64,000 nucleotides of DNA from Anthopleura xanthogrammica (taxonomy: Eukaryota; Cnidaria; Anthozoa; Actiniaria; Actiniidae), in NCBI GenBank assembly GCA_964019055.1, contig OZ025212.1, positions 15,239,590-15,303,589 on the forward strand. The letters run 5' to 3'. How positions within the stretch are numbered: position 1 is the first letter of the stretch; each line of letters begins with the position of its first letter. Both the position numbers and the translations under genes were made by a program. This document shows, in pieces, positions 22,452 to 35,130 of the stretch. Under the pieces are notes generated by a model. It was given only the letters and a program-made list of their open reading frames with translations, did not search any database and was not told the origin of the DNA.

Positions 22452-23345
22452 TAGACCTTAGCCCGACCTTTGGGAGAGGGGGAGGTTGGTACTTTTGATG
22501 TCGACAAAACCATTACTTTTTTTACATCAAAAACGAGAAAATGTACATCATTAATACCTACTTAACTTGCGCTTTAAGAATTTGGTAGTTTCAGTACAAG
22601 AATCCAAAATTGTGGAAAATCCGAATCCGTGGATTATCCTCTTCGATCGGACTCTTTCCAAAAGGAGCGTCGGATCGAAAAACTTTTCTTTGATATCTTA
22701 AATCAAAAACAATGAGAAAAGTGTAACGGTACCTGACGCATTGCTTTAAAGTAGTTATTTTTGAAAATTATGAATAAATATGGCTTTTATGAAAAGAAAA
22801 CAGATAAGGATGGCCAGTAGGAATTAGTGAATTCATTCCTCATATTTTACCATTTCTTTTCAGCTTTATCAAGCAAATGAAACTCAATAAAGCCTTTTAA
22901 AATCCCTCACTTGTGGCCAGAAAGACAGCAGAAAGGGCATTCGAAGCGTAACCATAGAAACCACATTGTAAAACGGACTGGCATGAGAAGAGAGCCGGTG
23001 TTTATTCCAAAGGGATGGATATTCTATACTGTATAATCGCTTCAATACCATTCAAGTGGAAATAGAAAAAGTAAGTAGAGATCTGTATGTGTTTAAAATA
23101 ATATTTATACATGTATGTATGTCTGTATTTTTTAGACTATACAATCCTGTATGGGCTACCTGTGGAGTGAAGAAGGTCCACAGGAAGCCTAAGCCATTTT
23201 TCAAAAAGTACCATTCATCTCTGGAATCTGACAGAACTGTTACTCCATAATTTGAGTAACCTCATTTGTACCGAGACATTCCATTCATCACAAAGCTCAT
23301 CCAGACTAAATAAGACTGAAAGATGCAGCACTGAAATACACGGAA

Positions 23346-24835
23346 ATATTTCACTGTTTAACATTCTTATTACATTCTTATTCTAATGCACCCATCCAAT
23401 CCATCTCGTGTACATTCTTATTCTAATGTGCCCATCCAATCCATCTCGTGTACATTCTTATTCTGATGCACCCATCCAATCCATCTCGTGTACATTCTTA
23501 TTCTGATGCACCCATCCAATCCATCTCGTGTACATTCTTATTCTGATGCGACCATCCAATCCATCTCGTGTACATTCTTATTCTGATACGCACATCCAAT
23601 CCATCTCGTGTACATTCTTATTCTGATACACCCATCCAATCCATCTCGTGTACATTCTTATTCTGATACACCCATCCAATCCATCTCGTGTACATTCTTA
23701 TTCTGATACACGCATCCAATCCATCTCTCGTAAATTCTTATTCTGATGCACCCATCCAATCCATCTCGTTAACATTCTTATTCTGATACACCCATCCAAT
23801 CCATCTCGTGTACATTCTTATTCTGATACACGCATCCAATCCATCTCTCGTAAATTCTTATTCTGATGCACTCATGCAATCCATCTCGTTAACATTCTTA
23901 TTCTGATGCACCCATGCAATCCATCTCGTTAACATTCTTATTCTGATGCACCCATGCAATCCATCTCGTTAACATTCTTATTCTGATGTGCCCAACCAAT
24001 CCATCTCGTGTACATTCTTATTCTGATGCACCCATCCAATCCATCTCGTGTACATTCTTATTCTGATGCGACCATCCAATCCATCTCGTGTACATTCTTA
24101 TTCTGATACACCCATCCAATCCATCTCGTGTATATTCTTATTCTGATACACCCATCCAATCCATCTCGTGTACATTCTTATTCTGATGCATCCATCCAAT
24201 CCATCTCGTGTACATTCTTATTCTGATGCACCCATCCAATCCATCTCGTGTACATTCTTATTCTGATAAACCCATCCAATCCATCTCGTGTACATTCTTA
24301 TTCTGATGCACCCATCCAATCCATCTCGTGTACATTCTTATTCTGATGCGCCCATCCAATCCATCTCGTGTATATTTTTATTCTGATGCATCCAACCAAT
24401 CCATCGCGTGTACATTCTTATTCTGATACACCCATCCAATCCATCTCGTGTACATTCTTATTCTGATACACCCATCCAATCCATCTCGTTTATATTTTTA
24501 TTCTGATGCATCCATCCAATCCATGTCGTGTACATTCTTATTCTGATGCGCCCATCCAATCCATGTCGTGTACATTCTTATTCCGATGCGCCCATCCAAT
24601 CCATCTCGTGTATATTTTTATTCTGATGTATCCATCCAATCCATCTCGTGTGCATTCTTATTCTGATGCACCCATCCAATCCATCTCGTGTATATTTTTA
24701 TTCTGATAAAACCATCCAATCCATCTTGTGTACATTCTTATTCTGATGCACCCATCCAATCCATCTCGTGTACATTTTTATTCTGATAAAACCATCCAAT
24801 CCATGTCGTGTACACTCTATTTTAGATACATTCCA
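23346..24835. repeat. 40-bp minisatellite, unit 3 array (about 37 monomers)
   Basis: The monomer is as elsewhere, with local variants CTCTCGTAAATTC and CGTTAACATTC repeated in neighbouring monomers, indicating local amplification. Confidence 0.97.
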
Positions 24836-25626
24836 ATACTTTTTACCTTACCTCTAAATGTGATTTTCAATTATTTGTTATTTTTTTACTTTTCTTTTCT
24901 ATTTTTTTCTTTTTTGTTGTCATCGTTTTTATTTTTTAATTTCAGAAAAAAACTATTATATTAGAAGCGATTATCGCAATTAGCTGGATTCCTCTTGTTC
25001 TTTTGAAAATTGAAAGGCTCAGGTTAAGGAGATTGATTTGTTTTATTGATTGATTAACCAGGACCATACTTCCAGACATCGATTGCTGAAGCATCGTATG
25101 GACTTACGGCTACGCTGGAGATTTCGGCCCCAACACCGCTATCCCGGGAGGACATTACTGACTGATCAGGAAGCTCGGCCGAAGCCTAAGGGAGAGGTTA
25201 GTCGGCCCCTAGACCGTATATGATTAACCCCTTGCTATGACCAGCACACCCGGTATGTCGCTTGTGTCGTTGATGGTTTTGTCGCTATGGTTATTTCTTT
25301 CCATGTGGGATGTGTTTTCAAAAACCATTCTCGATGTATGCACAGATCAGCTAGGGATAGAAATCAGAACTGCAAAGTTTTTATTATCTTATCCCTCAAT
25401 ATATATATTTTAACAGGAGGCATTTTTTTGTTATCATGTGAGATATGCAAAAGCACACCAAGCACGCGCATGCGTATATTGGAATTATTATCAGCAGTGA
25501 AAACAAAACAAAACAAACAAATTGCAAGCGACCCAGAGTGTGCCGTTTTGATTGACATCCCACTCACAGGTGACCTTCAGGGCTCTGTGTAATTACCATC
25601 AAAATAGCGTATAACTTTGGTGACTG
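24836..25626. other. Spacer between minisatellites, unit 3
   Basis: T-rich segment (shortened relative to other units), GC-rich block (25059-25252) and a hydrophobic short frame starting MTSTPGMSL near 25238, then an (AAAAC) tract and the fixed left edge of the 20-bp array. Confidence 0.6.
25059..25252. repeat. GC-rich conserved block, copy 3
   Basis: Same block as 7841-8034. Confidence 0.45.
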
Positions 25627-26690
25627 AGTATCCAATCATATCCTGGAGGATCCAATCATATCCTGAAGGATCCAATCATATCCTGGAGTTTCCAATCATA
25701 TTCTGGAGGATCCAATCATATCCTGGGGTATCCAATCATATCCTGAAGGATCCAATCATATCCTGGAGGATCCAATCATATCCTGGAGGATCCAATCATA
25801 TCCTGGAGGATCCAATCATATCCTGGAGGTTCCAATCATATCTTGGAGGTTCCAATCATGTCCTGAGTATCCAATCATATCCTGAAGGATCCAATCATAT
25901 CCTGGAGTATCCAATCATATCCTGAAGGATCCAATCATATCCTGAAGGATCCAATCATATCCTGAAGGATCCAATCATATCCTGGAGTATCCAATCATAT
26001 CCTGAAGGATCCAATCATGTCCTGAGTATTCAATCATATCCTGAAGGATCCAATCATATCCTGGAGGATCCAATCATGTCCTGAGTATTCAATCATATCC
26101 TGAAGGATCCAATCATATCCTGGAGGATCCAATCATGTCCTGAGTATCCAATCATATCCTGGAGGATCCAATCATATCCTGGAGGATCCAATCATATCCT
26201 GGAGGATCCAATCATATCCTGGAGGATCCAATCATATCCTGGAGGATCCAATCATATCCCGGAGGATCCAATCATATCCTGGAGGATCCAATCATATCCT
26301 GGAGGATCCAATCATATCCCGGAGGATCCAATCATATGCTGGAGGATCCAATCATATCCTGGAGGATCCAATCATATCCTGGAGGATCCAATCATATCCT
26401 GGAGGATCCAATCATATGCTGGAGGATCCAATCATATCCTGGAGGATCCAATCATATCCTGGAGGATCCAATCATATCCTGGAGGATCCAATCATATCCT
26501 GGAGTATCTAATCATATCCTGAAGGATCTAATCATATCTTGGAGGATCCAATCATATCCTGAAGGATCCAATCATATCTTGGAGGATCCAATCATATCCT
26601 GGAGGATCCAATCATATCCTGGAGTATCCTATCATGTTCTGGAGTATCCAATCATATCCTGGAGGATCCAATCATATTCTGGAGAATTTG
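25627..26690. repeat. 20-bp minisatellite, unit 3 array (about 53 monomers)
   Basis: Contains several 19-bp monomers (CATGTCCTGAGTATC) that recur near 25859, 26018, 26076 and 26136, breaking the 20-bp register and marking a small higher-order duplication. Confidence 0.96.
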
Positions 26691-27087
26691 ACTGCGTGTA
26701 GCTCGAACGAATTGGCTTGTTTGATGATACTAACAATACATTGTCAATGGGGTGGTATCATTATTCAATGTTCTCCCGTACTGGCTATGGTATCCTTGCG
26801 TTCCACTTCCCTACGTCAGTGTGTCTAACACGTTTGCAAATCCTGTGTTATTTTGACCGTATCGGGTTCGCTAAGTGACAAGCATTTTGGTCTTCTACGT
26901 ATTATCAATCATTGTTTTTATTTTCACTGATAGTGCATGTTCTGTTTGGTTGTACAGTTAATGAATTAACAGTATATAACCACAATCGTGTTGCAGTCCT
27001 CGATAGTTTTGTAACATGGTCATTGCACTGTTTTACTCGCCTTCCACATCAAGGAAATTTCAGGGGGGTAGGGAGGGGAGTCTATTA

Positions 27088-27089
<2 letters not shown>
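26691..27089. other. Spacer between the 20-bp array and AGAC tract, unit 3
   Basis: Copy of 9633-10036. Nothing coding is supported. Confidence 0.65.
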
Positions 27090-27122
<33 letters not shown>

Positions 27123-27265
27123 CAGACAGACACAGACAGACAGACAGACAGACACAGACAGACAGAAAGACAGACAGACAGACACAGACAGACACAGACA
27201 GACAGACAGACAGACAGAAAGACAGACAGGCAGGCAGACAGACAGACAGACAGACAGACAGAGGC
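27090..27265. repeat. (AGAC)n microsatellite, unit 3-4 boundary
   Basis: AGAC repeats with ACAC, AAAG and GGCAGGC interruptions. Confidence 0.96.
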
Positions 27266-28250
27266 AAACATGTACAGAGTGCTTTTAAAGTTTTGAAATT
27301 GCCCGAGTCACCAATTTGATTTTTGGAGTTTAACATATACAGGCCAAAAACGACAACAAATCATGTCCTTTAGGAAACCAATATAATAGTCGAGCGCTGT
27401 CAACCATCCTGAACTATCTTTTACCAGTTTTACGAGGTAGCATTTGCGGGAAAACGTTTATCTAGACACCTGTACCATTTCTAGTGTTCTCATTTTTACT
27501 TGAGTTTTTATTTATTTTTGTATTTTGTTTTTTCGTCCCTCTAAATATCTCCAACGCAAAACTGACGGGAAGTTTTTAATTTTGCCCTATATCATAATAA
27601 AAACGATAGGTCTTAACAATATCAATAATATATAATATAATACATATTAATTGTTATTGTTAATGTATCTCGACTTTTTAATCTATTTTGATGTGATTTC
27701 CACTAGTGGAGAAGGAGAAACCTTTGTGCTCAGTGGGTAGCCGAATTTGTTTATTTCTTTTTTATATTAAAATAGATTTTCATGAAATTTCTTGTATCCA
27801 GTTGAAAGAGGAAGTTCTAGAACATATCTACTCTTCTGGTTCAAGGTTAAAAGCAGAATAATGAATAATAGGTAAAAAATGTCTTGGAAAAATGAATTGT
27901 TGAATCCGAAGCACAAGGAATCAATCGAATAATGGCTTAATTAAAAAATTAAGGGATATCCAATAGATTTTTTTTTTTTTTGTTCATCTTGATTCGCCTC
28001 CACCCAGTTATCTGAAGCTTAAAGTACGATGAATAATTTGCTCCATTATTGATTGTAAGTTCCTCTTTCTTTCCGGGGGGGGGGGGGGGTATTGTTTTGC
28101 CTTTTTAGCTTTTTAGCATAGTTATAAACAATGCACAGCAAGGTCCTTCATTGTTTCTTTGTGTTAAAAACTAGGTTCGTGAAATTTCGTGTTTCCAATC
28201 AATTGAGGAAGTTCTAATTCAGTTTTCATCTAGTAAAGACTATATTCTTT
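27266..28250. other. 5' flank of gene 4
   Basis: Short-type flank without the MITE or LINE. It has a deletion around 27575 relative to units 1 and 2, a poly-G tract at about 28074-28089 and a CCAATCA box near 28195. The TTAA site is empty. Confidence 0.65.
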
Positions 28251-28258
28251 TATAAAAG
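28251..28258 (+). promoter_or_regulatory. TATA box of gene 4
   Basis: TATAAAAG, same context as in the other genes. Confidence 0.75.
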
Positions 28259-28392
28259 CCTGACCTATTGGTAATTCTGAGCAGAACACTTTGATCTTCA
28301 GTCATCGTGCAACGTTGGATAAGATTCTCAGTTCGTCTTTGCTTGAATCAAAGTTTTCGTTCAATTGGATCCAGTCGACTGTGTTCATTACG

Positions 28393-29536
28393 ATGAATAT
28401 CTCATATGGAGTCGTGTTTCTATTTCTGGTGACTTTGGTAAGTGAAATACGTCTAATGATAAAGTATTTTTGACACCTTTTTGTGCGTTAATAAATGAAG
28501 CTCAGTTTCATCAATGATGTTCCAATTTGTCGTTTCTTTTTTCTTCTTATAGGGTTTGACGAGTTTCGTTTCATCGCGAAAAGTTAAACCATGTGCTGGT
28601 TCCAAGGTAGGTGATATTCACTGAATAATAGGCTTCATTTCGAGAGAGAGAGAGATCGTCTGTAAGAAATCTTTATTATCTTGCGTACAATATATCTAGC
28701 GTAGTTCACGTCCAAAACTAGCCTTTGCTCATCTACGAAGCCTTTAAGATACTTTAACTTAACCGTAATTGCTTTCTGCGATTCTCTATTCAAAAACTAA
28801 GTTCAGAGGGGAAAAAATATTTTTTCTTATTCTTGTTTTTTAGGGTGGCTCCTGTCCACAATCTAATATCAATCAACCAAACCCCTTCCAACCGAAATCC
28901 TGCCTTGACTACCTGAAAAAAGACCGTGACTCCAAATGCGGTGTTTACCAGATCTACGATAACGCTGGTAACAGCTTTCCTGTCTACTGTGATATGAAGA
29001 CCGAGCCAGGAAATGTCTGGACACTCGTCATGTCTTGGAGCAACAAACATCGATTGTTAGGACCATTTTTGCGAAACCACTTCAAACAGAACGCTCCCGT
29101 CAAAGAAAACGCACCAAACTTCAACCTGTACCGGCAGACATTGTCTCGTATGCAGTCCATCAAGAGCCACTCTACACACTGGAGAGCCACGTGTAGTTAC
29201 CCTACACACGGGGTAGACTACAGGGACTACGTCAGCGGTAACTTCAAGGACTTTGACATCATGACATACATCGGTAGTGGAGCTTGCAAGAAAGTGGATT
29301 ATGTCAACATCCGTGGACATATCGGTATCCACACGACTGTTCGCTGGTGGCAGAAAATAAACGGCTGGACTTTACACATTGACAGTAGTCAAACTAAAGG
29401 CTGTGGATTCGTGGCAGTCTCAGGATCAGTGTCAGGCGAAGATAACTTTGGATTCCATTACGCTATTAATCCCAACTTCCGCTGTACCGCTAACGACAAG
29501 TCCACAACCCAGTGGTGGTTCGGTGGTCATCTTTGA
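28393..29536 (+). CDS. Gene 4: secreted fibrinogen-related (FReD-like) protein, mosaic
   Basis: Exons 28393-28437, 28553-28606 and 28844-29536 with introns of 115 and 237 bp, exactly the lengths in gene 2, encode 263 residues. Exon 2 (GLTSFVSSRKVKPCAGSK), intron 2 and the start of exon 3 up to KCGVYQIYD are gene 2-like. From NVWTLVMSW onward the sequence is gene 3-like (SNKHRLLGPFLRNHFKQ), placing a switch between about 28952 and 29014. The third patch (VRWWQKINGWTLHIDSSQTK) is unique and carries one extra residue. The tail (VAVSGSVSGEDNFG, NPNFRC) resembles gene 1. Nine cysteines and the WWFGGHL end are kept. Secreted; ligand unknown. Confidence 0.9.
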
Positions 29537-29702
29537 ACAAGTAACCTCGTGTTCCGGACTGTCTCAGGACAAGCGAGAAACTAGAATTGGTCACTATGTA
29601 CCATGAGAAGTTAGTTTGTAATAAGGAAGAAGACTCTTAATGATAAAAACAGATGTAATTTAAAACTAAGTTAACTAAAAGAGATTAAACTGAATTATAA
29701 AG

Positions 29703-29708
29703 AATAAA
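29703..29708 (+). terminator. Possible polyadenylation signal of gene 4
   Basis: The AATAAA used by the other copies is lost here (context CGATCAGCTTTAAAAAACC near 29757). The earlier site reads AATAAG. This AATAAA is the nearest intact signal. Confidence 0.4.
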
Positions 29709-30140
29709 CTAGCAGTTAATTTGTATGTTAATTGAATGTGAACCATATTAAAACCGATCAGCTTTAAAAAACCAAGCTGTTGTGTTTCTGAGTTTTTACT
29801 TTCACTTTTTGTAATAGAGATTTAAGAAGCAGTTTTGGCTTTCTAGAAAATTTCAGTCTTTATTTCAATACATATACATTACAGAGTGGAAGCGAATCTA
29901 GGGACGACGAGAGGTAACTAAGCAACCTCCCTTCCCTTTGCAAAAAAAAATTGTGTTTATAACTTGAAAAGTAATTCTACCGGTACCCTTTCACGTAACG
30001 TCAAAGCAGCTCAATTTGGAGGACTAAAAAAAAAAAGAATCATTCACTCTCCTGTTGACAAAACCATTACTTTTTTACATCAAAAACGAGAAAAGTCAAA
30101 TCATTGATACCTATTTAACTTGCCCTTTAAGAATTTGGTA

Positions 30141-30371
30141 AAATCTTGGACAAAAGGGTAGAGAATAATGTAAATAATCTGACCGCATTGGCGCCTTTTA
30201 ATATTTTGAACCAAAAACCCCCCTCCCCCCAAAACAATGTTGGTTTGAACAAAGCAGTGATCCTCGATTTCCCCCCTAGCAACATTGCTTTGGGGGGGGG
30301 GGGGGGGGGGGCGGGATGTAGGTAATTTTATTTTTTACTCGTGATTTTCTCTACACGTTTTGTCCAAGATT
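30141..30371. mobile_element. 231-bp MITE with 3-bp target duplication
   Basis: Inverted ends AATCTTGGACAAAA / TTTTGTCCAAGATT are flanked by GTA on both sides. Units 1-3 have the unoccupied GAATTTGGTAGTTT. Internal C-rich and G-rich runs (about 30221-30313) are mutually complementary. No coding capacity. TSD class suggests Harbinger- or Tc1-like mobilisation, which is inference. Confidence 0.75.
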
Positions 30372-30779
30372 GTAGTTTCAGTACAAGAATCCAAAATTGT
30401 GGAAAATCCGAAACCGTGGATTATCCTCTTGGATCGGAATTTTTCCAAAAAGAGCGTCGGATCGAAAAGATTTTCTTTGATATTTTAAATCAAAAACAAT
30501 GAGGAAAGTGTAACGGTACTTGACGCATTACTTTAAAGGAGTTTTTTTGAAAATTATTAATAAATATGGCTTTTATGAAAAGAAAACAGATAAGGATGGA
30601 AAGTAGGAATCAATGGTTTTATTTCTCATATTTTACCATTTCTTTTCAGCTTCATCAAATTAAACAAAAACTCAATAAAACCTTCTAAAATCCCTGACTT
30701 GTGGCCACAGGACATGCCAAAACAGAAAGGGCACTCGTAGCGTTACCATAGAAACCACATTGTAAAGGGACTGGCATGA

Positions 30780-31081
30780 GAAGGGAGCCGGTGTTTATTC
30801 CAAAGAGATGGATATTCTATACTGTGTAATGGCTTCAATACTATTGAAGTAAAAACAGAAAAAGTAAGTAGAGATGTGTATGTGTTTAAAACAATATTTA
30901 TACATGTATGTGTGTCTGTATATTCTAAACTATACAATCCTGTATGGGCTACCTGTGGAGTGAAGAAGGTCCACAGGAAGCACCATTCATCTCCGAAATC
31001 AGACAGAAATGTGACTTCATAGTTCAAGTAACCTCGTTTGTACCGATAGATTCCATTCATCACAAAACTCTTCAAGACTAA
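30780..31081 (+). pseudogene. Second copy of the small spliced gene, acceptor mutated
   Basis: The first exon frame (28 codons ending EVKTEK, 30780-30863) and second exon frame (30929-31081, 50 codons plus stop) are open and homologous to 5393-5715. The second exon has an in-frame 21-nt deletion. The acceptor is TATATTCTAA instead of TATATTCTAG, and the ATG of the unit 1 frame is out of phase here, so this copy is probably not expressed as a protein. Confidence 0.4.
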
Positions 31082-31235
31082 ATAAGACTGAAACATGCAG
31101 CACTGAAATACACGCAAATATTTCACTATTAAACTTTTCACTTCATCTAGAAACAATACTAAAAGTATTGTATCAGAAAGTAAATACAGTTAAAAATCAT
31201 TTAATATAAGCCTCTGTCCACGCTGTTCTTGTTTT

Positions 31236-31855
31236 CCAGGAATATTCTTATTCTGAGGCACCCAACCCATCCGACTACACCCATCCAATCCATCTCGTGT
31301 ACATTCTTATTCTGATGCACCCATCCAATCCATCTCGTGCACATTCTTATTCTGATACACTCATCCAATCCATTTCGTGTACATTCTTATTCTGATACAC
31401 CCATCCAATCCATCTCGTGTACATTCTTATTCTGATACACTCATCCAATCCATTTCGTGTACATTCTTATTCTGATACACCCATCCAATCCATCTCGTGT
31501 ACATTCTTATTCTGATCCAGCCATCCAATCCATCTCGTGTACATTCTTATTCTGATACACCCATCCAATCCATCTCGTGTATATTCTTATTCTGATACAC
31601 CCATCCAATCCATATCGTGTATATTCTTATTCTGATACACCCATCCAATCCATCTCGTGTACATTCTTATTCTGATACACCCAACCAATCCATCTCGTGT
31701 ACATTCTTATTCTGATGCACCCATCCAATCCATCTCGTGTACATTCTTATTCTGATGCACCCATCCAATCCATCTCGTGTACATTCTTATTCTGATGCAC
31801 CCATCCAATCCATCTCGTATATACTCTTTTTCTGATACGTTCTTCCAATCTTTTT
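31236..31855. repeat. 40-bp minisatellite, unit 4 array (about 15 monomers)
   Basis: Starts with the GAGGCACCCAACCCATCCGA edge monomer. A CACTCATCCAATCCATTTCG variant alternates with standard monomers near 31360-31460. Confidence 0.97.
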
Positions 31856-32653
31856 ACCTTACCTCTAAATGTGATTTTTCAATTATTTGTTGTTGTTTTT
31901 TCTCTTTTTTTTTCTTTTCTTTCTTATTGGTTCTCATCGTTTTTAATTTTGTAGACTACGTTTTTGGAAAGTAGTGTCTCTCCAACACTAACTACCAATC
32001 TGCTTAGTAACAGAATTTCATGCACCCAAGAAACTTTAACAAGTTCAGAAAAAAACTATTATATTAAAAGCGAAGATCGCATTTAGCTGGATTCCTCTGG
32101 TTCTTTTTAAAATTGGAAGGCTCAGGTTAAGGAAATTGATTTGCTTTATTGATTGATTAACCAGGACCATACTTCCAGACATCGATTGCTGAAGCATCGT
32201 ATGGACTTACGGCTACGCTGGAGATTTCGACCCCAACACCGCTATCCCGGGAGGACATTACTGACTGATCAGGAAGCTCGGCCGAAGCCTAAGGGAGAGG
32301 TTAGTCGGCCCCTAGACCGTAGATGATTAACCCCTTGCTATGACCAGCACACCCGGAATGTCGCTTGTGTCGTTGATGGTTTTGCCGCAATAGTTATTTC
32401 TTTCCATGTGGGAAATGTTTTCAAAAACCATTCTTGATGTATCCACAGATCAGCTAGGAACCGGATAGAAATCAGAACTGGCAAGTTTTTGTTATCTTAT
32501 CCCTCAAAATACTTTTTTTGTTATAATTTGAGACATGCAAAAGCACACCGAGCACGCGCATGCGTATATTGGAATTATATTAGTGAAAACAAAACAAAAC
32601 AAACAAATTGCAAGCGACCCAGAGTGTGCCGTTTTGATTTAAATCCCACTAAC
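31856..32653. other. Spacer between minisatellites, unit 4
   Basis: T-rich stretch, GC-rich block (32161-32355), short open frames and the AATCCCACTAACAGGATCC edge shared with unit 2. Confidence 0.6.
32161..32355. repeat. GC-rich conserved block, copy 4
   Basis: Same block as 7841-8034. Confidence 0.45.
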
Positions 32654-35048
32654 AGGATCCAATCATATTCTGGAGTATCCAATCATATCCTGGAGGATCC
32701 AATCATATTCTGGAGGACTCAATCATATCCTGGAGGATCCAATCATATCCTAGAGTATCCAATCATATCCTGGAGGATCCAATCATATTCTGGAGGATCC
32801 AATCATATCCTGGAGGATCCAATCATATCCTGGAGGATCCAATCATATCCTAGAGTATCCAATCATATCCTGGAGGATCCAATCATATCCTGAAGGATCC
32901 AATCATATCCTGGAGGATCCAATCATATCCTAGAGTATCCAATCATATCCTGGAGGATCCAATCATATCCTGGAGTATCCAATCATATCCTGGAGGATCC
33001 AATCATATCCTGGAGGATCCAATCATATCCTAGAGTATCCAATCATATCCTGGAGGATCCAATCATATCCTGGAGGATCCAATCATATCCTGGAGGATCC
33101 AATCATATCCTGGAGAATCCAATCATATTCTGGAGGATCCAATCATATCCTGGAGGATCCAATCATATCCTGGAGGATCCAATCATATCCTAGAGTATCC
33201 AATCATATCGTGGAGGATCCAATCATATCCTGGAGGATCCAATCATATCCTGGAGGATCCAATCATATCCTGGAGGATCCAATCATATCCTGGAGGATCC
33301 AATCATATCCTAGAGTATCCAATCATATCCTGGAGGATCCAATCATATCCTGGAGGATCCAATAATATCCTGGAGGATCCAATCATATCGTGGAGGGTCC
33401 AATCATATCGTGGAGGATCCAATCATATCCTGAAGGATCCAATCATATCCTGAAGGATCCAATCATATCCTGGAGGATCCAATCATATCCTGGAGGATCC
33501 AATCATATCCTGAAGGATCCAATCATATCCTGGAGGATCCAATCATATCCTGGAGGATCCAATCATATCCTGGAGGATCCAATCATATCCTGGAGGATCC
33601 AATCATATCCTGAAGGATCCAATCATATCCTGGAGGATCCAATCATATCCTGGAGGATCAAATTATATCCTGGAGTATCCAATCATATCCTGGAGGATCC
33701 AATCATATCCTGGAGGATCAAATTATATCCTGGAGGATCCAATCATATCCTGGAGGATCCAATCATATCCTGGAGGATCCAATCATATCCTGAAGGATCC
33801 AATCATATCCTGGAGGATCCAATCATATCCTGGAGGATCCAATCATATCGTGAAGGATCCAATAATATCCTGGAGGATCCAATCATATCCTGGAGGATTC
33901 AATCATATCCTGGAGGATCCAATCATATCCTGGAGGATCCAATCATATCCTGAAGGATCCAATCATATCCTGAAGGATCCAATCATATCCTGGAGGATCC
34001 AATCATATCCTGGAGGATCAAATTATATCCTGGAGGATCCAATCATATCCTGGAGGATCCAATCATATCCTGGAGGATCAAATTATATCCTGGAGGATCC
34101 AATCATATCCTGGAGGATCCAATCATATCCTGGAGGATCCAATCATATCCTGAAGGATCCAATCATATCCTGGAGGATCCAATCATATCCTGGAGGATCC
34201 AATCATATCGTGAAGGATCCAATAATATCCTGGAGGATCCAATCATATCCTGGAGGATTCAATCATATCCTGGAGGATCCAATCATATCCTGGAGGATCC
34301 AATCATATCCTGAAGGATCCAATCATGTCCTGAAGGATCCAATCACATCCTGGAGGATCCAATCATATCCTGGAGGATCCAATCATATCCTGAAGGATCC
34401 AATCATATCCTGAAGGATCCAATCATATCCTGGAGGATCCAATCATATCCTGGAGGATCCAATCATATCCTGGAGGATCCAATCATATCCTGGAGGATCC
34501 AATCATATCCTGTAGGATCCAATCATATCCTGGAGGATCCAATCATATCCTGGAGGATCAAATTATATCCTGAAGGATCCAATCATATCCTGGAGGATCC
34601 AATCATATGCTGGAGGATCCAATCATATCCTGGAGGATCCAATCATATCCTGGAGGATCCAATCATATCCTGGAGGATCCAATCATATCCTGGAGGATCC
34701 AATCATATCCTAGAGTATCCAATCATATCCTGGAGGATCCAATCATATCGTGGAGGATCCAATCATATCCTGGAGGATCCAATCATATCCTGGAGGATCC
34801 AATAATATTCTGGAGTATCCAACCATATTCTGGAGTATACTTTCATATTCTGGAGTATCCTATCATATCCTGAATGATCCAATGATATCCTGGAGGATCC
34901 AATGATATCCTGGAGGATCCAATCATATTCTGGAGTATCGTATCATATTCTGGAGTATCCAAGCATATCCTGAAGGATCCAATCATATCCTGGAGGATTC
35001 AATCATACCCTGGAGGATCCAATCATATCCTGGAGGATCCAATCATAT
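32654..35048. repeat. 20-bp minisatellite, unit 4 array (about 120 monomers, longest)
   Basis: 2.4 kb in strict 20-bp register. A 360-bp higher-order block (18 monomers) is duplicated: 33661-34020 against 34021-34380, recognisable by GATCAAATTATATCC and ATCGTGAAGGATCC markers. The long open frames (up to 187 codons) are by-products of the period. The right end abuts the AGAC tract directly, the usual 400-bp spacer having been deleted. Confidence 0.97.
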
Positions 35049-35072
35049 CAGACAGACAGACAGTACAGGTAA

Positions 35073-35130
<58 letters not shown>

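Larger units (their letters stand above)
21738..23345. other. 3' spacer of unit 3
   Basis: 3'UTR, conserved flank, the minus-strand frame at 22230-22451 and a decayed copy of the small spliced gene (donor near 23071, acceptor TTTTTTAG near 23137, in-frame stops in exon 2). The left edge of the following 40-bp array is missing the usual TATAAGCCTCTG segment. Confidence 0.6.
29537..31235. other. 3' spacer of unit 4
   Basis: 3'UTR diverged from the other genes, the 231-bp MITE at 30141-30371, and a second largely open copy of the small spliced gene (30780-31081). It ends with the TATAAGCCTCTGTCCACGCT edge of the 40-bp array. Confidence 0.6.

Noticed and set aside
33390..34413. Long open frames (up to 187 codons) with a 20-residue ILEDPIISWRIQSYPGGSNH period
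   Set aside because: They are the automatic result of a 20-bp repeat lacking stops in these frames. Frames break at random, have no promoter or splice context, and differ between arrays.
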